A stretch of 52,532 bases of DNA from Aeromicrobium sp. (lineage in GTDB: Bacteria > Actinomycetota > Actinomycetes > Propionibacteriales > Nocardioidaceae), in NCBI GenBank assembly GCA_014377785.1, contig JACMOZ010000207.1:1-52532 (forward strand). The letters run 5' to 3'. Shown piece after piece: positions 47,210-52,532 of this stretch; position 1 is the first letter of the stretch; each line of letters begins with the position of its first letter. The translations under genes were made by a program, and so were the position numbers. The notes beneath the pieces were generated by a model. It was given only the letters and a program-made list of their open reading frames with translations. It was not told the origin of the DNA and made no database searches.

Positions 47210-47250
47210 GAATCGACCTGACGCACCGCACACGGGCATCAGGTCGATTC
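47210..47250 (-). terminator. Terminator-like hairpin after icd
   Basis: GAATCGACCTGA (47210-47221) pairs perfectly with TCAGGTCGATTC (47239-47250) over 12 bp with a 17-base loop, 17 bp downstream of the icd stop on the minus strand. It lacks a clean T-run. Confidence 0.6.
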
Positions 47251-47266
47251 TTGCGTCCGATCCGAA

Positions 47267-49486
47267 CTAGCCGAGAGTGGCCAGTACGTCGATGAATGTC
47301 GCCGACGGGCGCATGACGGCGGTGATCTTCGCCTCGTCGGGGAGGAAGTAGCCGCCGATGTCGGCCGGCGCTCCCTGCACAGCGAGCAATTCCTCGTTGA
47401 TCTTCGCCTCGTTGGAAGCCAGCCCCTCGGCGACCGCGGCGAAGGCCGATGCCAGTCCGGCATCCTCGGTCTGTGCAGCGAGTTCCTGGGCCCAATACAG
47501 CGCCAGGTAGAAGTGGCTGCCGCGGTTGTCGATTTCGCCGACCTTGCGGCTGGGCGACTTGTTCTCGTTGAGGAACGTGCCCGTGGCGCGATCGAGAGTG
47601 TCCGCGAGGATCTGCGCGCGGGCGTTGCCGGTCGTCACGGCCATGTGCTCAAAACTCGAGGAGAGCGCAAGGAACTCGCCGAGGCTGTCCCAGCGAAGGT
47701 GGTTTTCCTTCAGCAACTGCTGGACGTGCTTCGGAGCCGAACCGCCGGCACCCGTCTCAAACAGCCCGCCGCCGTTGATCAGCGGAACGATCGAGAGCAT
47801 CTTGGCACTGGTGCCAAGCTCCATAATCGGGAACAGGTCGGTGTTGTAGTCGCGCAGTACGTTTCCAGTGACCGAGATTGTGTCCTCGCCCTTGCGGATA
47901 CGTTCCAGCGAAAAGTCGGTTGCGTCTTCGGGCGACATGATTTCGATCTGAAGACCCTCGGTGTCAAGCGAGGGCAGATACTTCTTGACTTTGGCGATCA
48001 TGTTGACGTCATGAGCGCGACTGGGATCGAGCCAGAAGACGGCGGGAGTCTGCGAAGCACGGGCCCGTGTGACCGCCAGCTTCACCCAGTCCTGGATCGG
48101 CACATCCTTGGCTTGGCACCCGCGCCAGATATCCCCGGCCTCGACGGTGTGCTCAATCAGGACGTCGCCAGCACGGTTGACGACCTGGACAACGCCGTTG
48201 CCCGTCATCTCGAACGTCTTGTCGTGGCTGCCGTATTCTTCGGCGGCCTGAGCCATCAGGCCGACGTTGGATACCGAGCCCATGCTGGTTGGATCGTAGG
48301 CGCCGTTGGCACGGCAGTCGTCGATGACCCTCTGGTAGACCCCCGCGTAACTGCTGTCGGGAATGACTGCCAGTGTGTCGACCTCGTTGCCGTCGGGGCC
48401 CCACATGTGTCCCGAAGTGCGGATCATGGCCGGCATCGATGCGTCAACGATCACGTCACTGGGGACATGGAGATTGGTGATGCCCTTGTCCGAGTCGACC
48501 ATGGCAAGTGCCGGCCCGTTTTCGAGACCCCGTTTGACGGCCGCCTCGACGCCGGTGCGTACGTCGTCGGACAACGCATCGAGTCCATTCAGGATGGACC
48601 CGAGGCCGTTATTCGGGCTGAGGCCGGCGGAGGCGAGCTGGCCGCCGTATGAGGCGAACAGCTCGGGAAGGAAAACCTTGACGACGTGGCCAAAGATAAC
48701 CGGATCCGAAACCTTCATCATTGTTGCCTTGAGGTGCACCGAGAAGAGAACTCCCTCTTCTTTGGCCCGGACCATCTGGGCGGCAAGAAACTCATCGAGT
48801 GCGGCGACGCTCAACACGGTGCCATCGACAACTTCGCCGGCGAGAACCGGCAAGGACTCTTTCAATACGGTCGTGGTGCCATCGGCTCCGACGAACTGGA
48901 TTTTCAGGTTGTCGTCGGCATCGAGAACGACAGATTTTTCATTGTCGCGGAAGTCGTCGGCGCTCATCGTGGCGACGTTGGTCTTCGAGTCGGGGCTCCA
49001 GGCCCCCATCGAGTGGGGGTGCGAGCGGGCAAAGTTTTTGACCGATGCGGGCGCGCGGCGATCGGAGTTGCCTTCGCGCAGGACCGGGTTGACGGCGCTT
49101 CCCTTGACCTTGTCGTAGCGCGCCCTGACGTCTTTTTCCTCGTCGGTCGAGGGGGAATCGGGGTAGTTCGGAAGCGCGTAGCCCTTGCCCTGGAGCTCGG
49201 CAATCGCAGTCTTGAGCTGCGGGACCGAAGCGCTGATGTTGGGCAACTTGATGATGTTGGCTTCGGGCAACTTGACCAATTCGCCGAGCTCGGCAAGGGC
49301 GTCGTCGATCTGCTGATCGGGGCCGAGGTAGTCGCCGAAGAGCACGAGGATTCGCGCGGCCAGCGAGATGTCACGCGTTTCGACTTCCACGCCGGCGGTC
49401 GAGGCATAGGCCTGGACGACGGGAAGGAAGGAGTAGGTGGCCAACAAAGGCGCTTCGTCGGTGTGGGTGTAAATGATCTTGGCCAT
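47267..49486 (-). CDS. icd: Isocitrate dehydrogenase, NADP-dependent, monomeric type
   Basis: A 739-aa monomeric IDH (IDH-II class) that oxidatively decarboxylates isocitrate to 2-oxoglutarate and makes NADPH. The N-terminus [20 protein letters not shown] is typical, as are [17 protein letters not shown] (substrate Arg/Ser residues), [17 protein letters not shown] and [15 protein letters not shown]. Length is normal for the class, which is found in actinobacteria and some proteobacteria and is unrelated in length to the dimeric form. It starts at the ATG at 49486. Its product is the substrate of KorAB. Confidence 0.97.
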   Translation of the reverse strand: MAKIIYTHTDEAPLLATYSFLPVVQAYASTAGVEVETRDISLAARILVLFGDYLGPDQQIDDALAELGELVKLPEANIIKLPNISASVPQLKTAIAELQGKGYALPNYPDSPSTDEEKDVRARYDKVKGSAVNPVLREGNSDRRAPASVKNFARSHPHSMGAWSPDSKTNVATMSADDFRDNEKSVVLDADDNLKIQFVGADGTTTVLKESLPVLAGEVVDGTVLSVAALDEFLAAQMVRAKEEGVLFSVHLKATMMKVSDPVIFGHVVKVFLPELFASYGGQLASAGLSPNNGLGSILNGLDALSDDVRTGVEAAVKRGLENGPALAMVDSDKGITNLHVPSDVIVDASMPAMIRTSGHMWGPDGNEVDTLAVIPDSSYAGVYQRVIDDCRANGAYDPTSMGSVSNVGLMAQAAEEYGSHDKTFEMTGNGVVQVVNRAGDVLIEHTVEAGDIWRGCQAKDVPIQDWVKLAVTRARASQTPAVFWLDPSRAHDVNMIAKVKKYLPSLDTEGLQIEIMSPEDATDFSLERIRKGEDTISVTGNVLRDYNTDLFPIMELGTSAKMLSIVPLINGGGLFETGAGGSAPKHVQQLLKENHLRWDSLGEFLALSSSFEHMAVTTGNARAQILADTLDRATGTFLNENKSPSRKVGEIDNRGSHFYLALYWAQELAAQTEDAGLASAFAAVAEGLASNEAKINEELLAVQGAPADIGGYFLPDEAKITAVMRPSATFIDVLATLG

Positions 49487-49530
49487 GATTGCGGCGTCTC
49501 CCTAAGGTTTACGGATGACTGAAATTATTG

Positions 49531-49542
49531 CTTGATGTCAAG
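49531..49542. promoter_or_regulatory. CTTGATGTCAAG palindrome upstream of icd
   Basis: Perfect 5-bp arms CTTGA/TCAAG with a 2-base centre, 44 bp before the icd start. The TTGA/TCAAG arms resemble those of the palindrome before furA, but spacing differs, so a shared regulator is only a guess. Confidence 0.3.
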
Positions 49543-49614
49543 ATACCTGACTTGCGTATGTCCCCAGGTTTTGCGTCCTGGGCCCGGCCGGTGAACCGAT
49601 CCAAAGAGGCACAA

Positions 49615-49650
49615 CCGTTGTCTTGAATCATTCCGTTGTCTTGAATCATT
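49615..49650. repeat. Exact 18-bp direct duplication upstream of furA
   Basis: CCGTTGTCTTGAATCATT occurs twice back to back at 49615-49632 and 49633-49650. The second copy contributes the left half of the furA palindrome, so the duplication yields an extra half-site. Confidence 0.85.
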
Positions 49651-49655
49651 CAAGA
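49639..49655. promoter_or_regulatory. Candidate FurA/PerR-type box upstream of furA-catalase
   Basis: TCTTGAATCATTCAAGA: perfect 8-bp arms around one base, 19 bp before the furA ATG. Actinobacterial FurA/CatR regulators bind TTGA...TCAA-type palindromes in their own promoter. A TATGGT resembling a -10 element at 49663-49668 sits between box and ATG, which would give a leaderless or nearly leaderless mRNA. Confidence 0.62.
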
Positions 49656-49674
49656 TAACCGGTATGGTGATCAC

Positions 49675-50163
49675 ATGCCCACGAAGACGCAGGAGAGCCT
49701 CACGGCCCTGGCTACCGGGAACGCACTGCGAGGTGAAATCCAGGCGGCCGGGCTCAAGGTGACCACGACGCGACTCGCCGTGCTGACCGCACTCGCAAGG
49801 AATCCGCACGCCGATGCCGACACGATCTTCCGGGCGGTTGAGCGTCACCTTCCCTCAACTTCCGTGCAAGCTGTCTATGGCGTCCTCGGGGCGTTCACCG
49901 AGGCCGGCATCATTCGCCGCATCGAACCCGCCGGGTCCTCGGCACTGTATGAACGCCGAATCGGCGACAACCACCATCACCTCATCTGCAGCAATTGCCG
50001 CAGGGTCTCCGACGTCGACTGCGTCACGGGCGAAGCGCCTTGCCTGACCCCATCCAACCAGCACGGATTTTCCATACAAACGGCCGAAGTGACGTTCTGG
50101 GGCGTCTGCCCCCAGTGCCAAACGACACAGTGTCAAAAGGCCGATCAACCATCACCCCACTGA
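49675..50163 (+). CDS. furA: Fur-family regulator (FurA/CatR-like peroxide sensor)
   Basis: A 162-aa Fur-family repressor. The winged helix covers about 15-90 ([27 protein letters not shown], then [23 protein letters not shown]). The metal sites include the HHH run in [19 protein letters not shown] with the first CxxC, and CPQC near the C-terminus, a structural zinc. Gene order (fur then catalase, 11 bp apart) is the FurA-KatG/CatR-CatA pattern, so it most likely senses peroxide through bound iron and represses the catalase operon. Confidence 0.93.
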   Translation: MPTKTQESLTALATGNALRGEIQAAGLKVTTTRLAVLTALARNPHADADTIFRAVERHLPSTSVQAVYGVLGAFTEAGIIRRIEPAGSSALYERRIGDNHHHLICSNCRRVSDVDCVTGEAPCLTPSNQHGFSIQTAEVTFWGVCPQCQTTQCQKADQPSPH

Positions 50164-50174
50164 AGGAGACCGAC

Positions 50175-51740
50175 ATGACAGAAACAGTCCCACAGCCCGA
50201 CGACGGTACGTCGATCAAGGCCGCGCCCACAGCAGAGGCCCAGCAGGGCTCCACGACGTCGGCCGGAGCGCCCGCCGTCTCCGACCGCAACTCTCTGACC
50301 GTTGGCGGCGACGGCCCGACTCTTCTGCATGACGTCCATTACATCGAGCAGATGGCCCATTTCAACCGCGAGCGCGTGCCCGAACGCAGCCCGCACGCCA
50401 AGGGCTCGGGTGCGTTCGGTGTCCTCGAAATCACCGAGGACGTCTCCCAATACACGAAGGCTGCACTGTTCCAGAAGGGCGCCTCGACCGACATGCTCGC
50501 GCGCTTCTCGACTGTCGCCGGCGAGCAGGGTAGTCCCGACACTTGGCGCGACCCGCGCGGTTTCGCACTGAAGTTCTACACGTCCGAGGGCAACTACGAC
50601 CTCGTCGGCAACAACACGCCCGTGTTTTTCATCCGCGACGCGATCAAGTTCCCGCACTTCATCCGCAGCCAGAAGCGTCTCCCCGGTTCCGGACTGCGCG
50701 ACAACCACATGCAATGGGACTTCTTTACGCTGAACCCGGAGTCGGCGCACCAGGTCACCTATTTGATGGGTGACCGCGGCATCCCCAAGACCTTCCGCCA
50801 CATGAACGGCTACGGCTCGCACACCTACTTGTGGATCAACGCCGAAGGCGTCAAGTCGTGGGTCAAGTATCACTTCCACTCCAATCAAGGCGTCGAAGGC
50901 TTGACTGGTACCGAGGCTGCAAAGATCGCCGGCGAGGATGCCGACTTCCACCGCCGCGACCTCCACGACGCGATCGAACGGGACGAGTTCCCGAGCTGGA
51001 CGCTGTCGGTCCAGGTCATGCCGTATGCCGACGCCGAAAACTATCGCTTCAACCCGTTCGACGTGACCAAGATCTTGCCGCACAGCGACTACCCGCTGAT
51101 CAAGGTCGGCACGATGACGCTGAACAAGAACCCCGACAACTTCTTCGCCCAGATCGAGCAGGCGGCGTTCTCCCCGGGCAACACCGTGCCGGGCATCGGG
51201 TTCTCCCCCGACAAGATGCTTCTCGGCCGGACGTTCGCCTACGCCGACGCACACCGCAACCGGATCGGCACCAACTTCCATCAGTTGCCGGTCAACCGTC
51301 CGCAGGTCCCCGTCAACACCTACATGTTCGACGGCGCGATGACCTACGACCACAGTGGCGACGAGGCCGTTTATGCGCCCAACTCCGCCGGCCGCGGCTA
51401 TGCCGACCTCACCGGCCCCGTCGATGACGGCTGGGAGGCTGACGGCGAGATGGTGCGCAGCGCCTACCGGCTGCATTCCGAAGATGACGACTTCGGCCAG
51501 GCCGGAACGCTTGTTCGTGAGACCTGGAATGACGAGCAACGCGAAGAGTTCGTCCAGACTGTCGCCGGCCATCTGCTCGGCGGCGTCAAAGGCCATGTCC
51601 TCGAGCGCGCATTCGACTACTGGAAACATGTCGATGCCGACTGCGGAAAACGCATCGAAGAGTTGACCCGTGCAGGCCTGGGAGAGCCCAATCCCGGTGG
51701 TGAGCCCGACGCCGCTCGGGCCAACGCCTCCGGCAAATAA
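50175..51740 (+). CDS. katA: Monofunctional heme catalase
   Basis: A catalase of about 521 aa, small-subunit clade. The active-site His is in [15 protein letters not shown], the Asn in [17 protein letters not shown], and the heme-ligand Tyr in [16 protein letters not shown]. The first 35 residues are a Thr/Ala/Gln-rich extension before the core. It disproportionates hydrogen peroxide in the cytoplasm. The start is the ATG at 50175 after GAAGGAG, 11 bp after the furA stop, so it is co-transcribed with furA and probably peroxide-inducible. Confidence 0.96.
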   Translation: MTETVPQPDDGTSIKAAPTAEAQQGSTTSAGAPAVSDRNSLTVGGDGPTLLHDVHYIEQMAHFNRERVPERSPHAKGSGAFGVLEITEDVSQYTKAALFQKGASTDMLARFSTVAGEQGSPDTWRDPRGFALKFYTSEGNYDLVGNNTPVFFIRDAIKFPHFIRSQKRLPGSGLRDNHMQWDFFTLNPESAHQVTYLMGDRGIPKTFRHMNGYGSHTYLWINAEGVKSWVKYHFHSNQGVEGLTGTEAAKIAGEDADFHRRDLHDAIERDEFPSWTLSVQVMPYADAENYRFNPFDVTKILPHSDYPLIKVGTMTLNKNPDNFFAQIEQAAFSPGNTVPGIGFSPDKMLLGRTFAYADAHRNRIGTNFHQLPVNRPQVPVNTYMFDGAMTYDHSGDEAVYAPNSAGRGYADLTGPVDDGWEADGEMVRSAYRLHSEDDDFGQAGTLVRETWNDEQREEFVQTVAGHLLGGVKGHVLERAFDYWKHVDADCGKRIEELTRAGLGEPNPGGEPDAARANASGK

Positions 51741-51755
51741 CGGCCAGCGAACCCT

Positions 51756-51801
51756 CTGTGCCGAACTAACACTGTGCCGATTTAGCACTGCGCCGGTTTA
51801 A
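51756..51801. repeat. Three imperfect 16-bp tandem repeats after the catalase gene
   Basis: Units beginning CTGTGCCGAACTAACA, CTGTGCCGATTTAGCA and CTGCGCCGGTTTAA follow head to tail, then a partial CTGCGTG. They fill most of the gap before the hairpin. Function unknown. Confidence 0.7.
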
Positions 51802-51811
51802 CTGCGTGCAC

Positions 51812-51840
51812 CCGCCCCCGGGCGATTTTGCCGGGGGCGG
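51812..51840. terminator. GC-rich hairpin between catalase and mdh
   Basis: CCGCCCCCGG (51812-51821) and CCGGGGGCGG (51831-51840) are perfect 10-bp arms around GCGATTTTG. It lies between same-strand genes, so it likely ends the furA-catalase transcript; no T-run follows. Confidence 0.65.
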
Positions 51841-51849
51841 CTGCGCTAG

Positions 51850-52532
<683 letters not shown>

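Noticed and set aside
50145-51788. A 547-codon minus-strand frame opposite the catalase gene
   Set aside because: Catalase is certain from its active-site residues; the opposite frame has no family resemblance.

Overview
The window is a dense, high-GC stretch of chromosome, with short intergenic gaps, many ATGA/GTGA start-stop overlaps and frequent GTG/TTG starts. The gene set points to an actinobacterium (Actinomycetes): a three-subunit succinate dehydrogenase, a two-subunit 2-oxoglutarate:ferredoxin oxidoreductase, a monomeric NADP isocitrate dehydrogenase, a FurA-catalase pair, a Lon gene with an HspR-like operator, and an add/deoA/cdd cluster near sdh. I cannot place it in a family or genus from sequence alone. 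I saw no tRNA, rRNA, CRISPR array, phage or intact insertion sequence.

Layout. 1-1.9 kb: response regulator (cut by the window edge) and histidine kinase. 1.9-5.6 kb: two SDR proteins, a DUF309 protein, a peroxiredoxin-like protein and a PAP2-type membrane phosphatase. 5.6-6.1 kb: a gap holding a decayed ABC ATPase fragment. 6.1-7.2 kb: an Old Yellow Enzyme. 7.3-10.6 kb: a sulfur-detoxification module, with a metallo-beta-lactamase/rhodanese protein plus TauE exporter divergent from DUF302 plus a CstR-like repressor, and two matching TATACC...GGTATA palindromes between them. 10.6-13.8 kb: a DUF1684 protein and lon. 14-17 kb: korAB, bracketed by an inverted pair of 78-bp repeats.

17-26.6 kb (minus strand): one long nucleoside operon. 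It runs from a BMP-type binding lipoprotein, ABC ATPase and two permeases through cytidine deaminase, a cytochrome P450, thymidine phosphorylase and a MaoC-type hydratase to adenosine deaminase. An M20 amidohydrolase lies upstream. 27.9-30 kb: a MarR/MFS/SRPBCC operon. 30-33.6 kb: sdhCAB. 33.6-39.5 kb: 2H phosphoesterase, trpS, galK, pheA, a small membrane protein, a double GNAT protein and a NUDIX hydrolase. 39.7-41.2 kb: a DHA2-type exporter with no canonical start codon. 41.5-45.1 kb: the sulfate ABC importer operon. 45.2-52.5 kb: a membrane protein, an MFS exporter, icd, furA-catalase and the start of mdh.

Together the genes cover much of the TCA cycle (icd, korAB, sdhCAB, mdh), with NADPH and reduced ferredoxin as products at two steps, plus nucleoside uptake and salvage, sulfate uptake, reactive-sulfur detoxification and peroxide defence. 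The least ordinary parts are the CstR-like module with its paired operators, the P450 and MaoC genes inside the nucleoside operon, and the inverted repeats around korAB.
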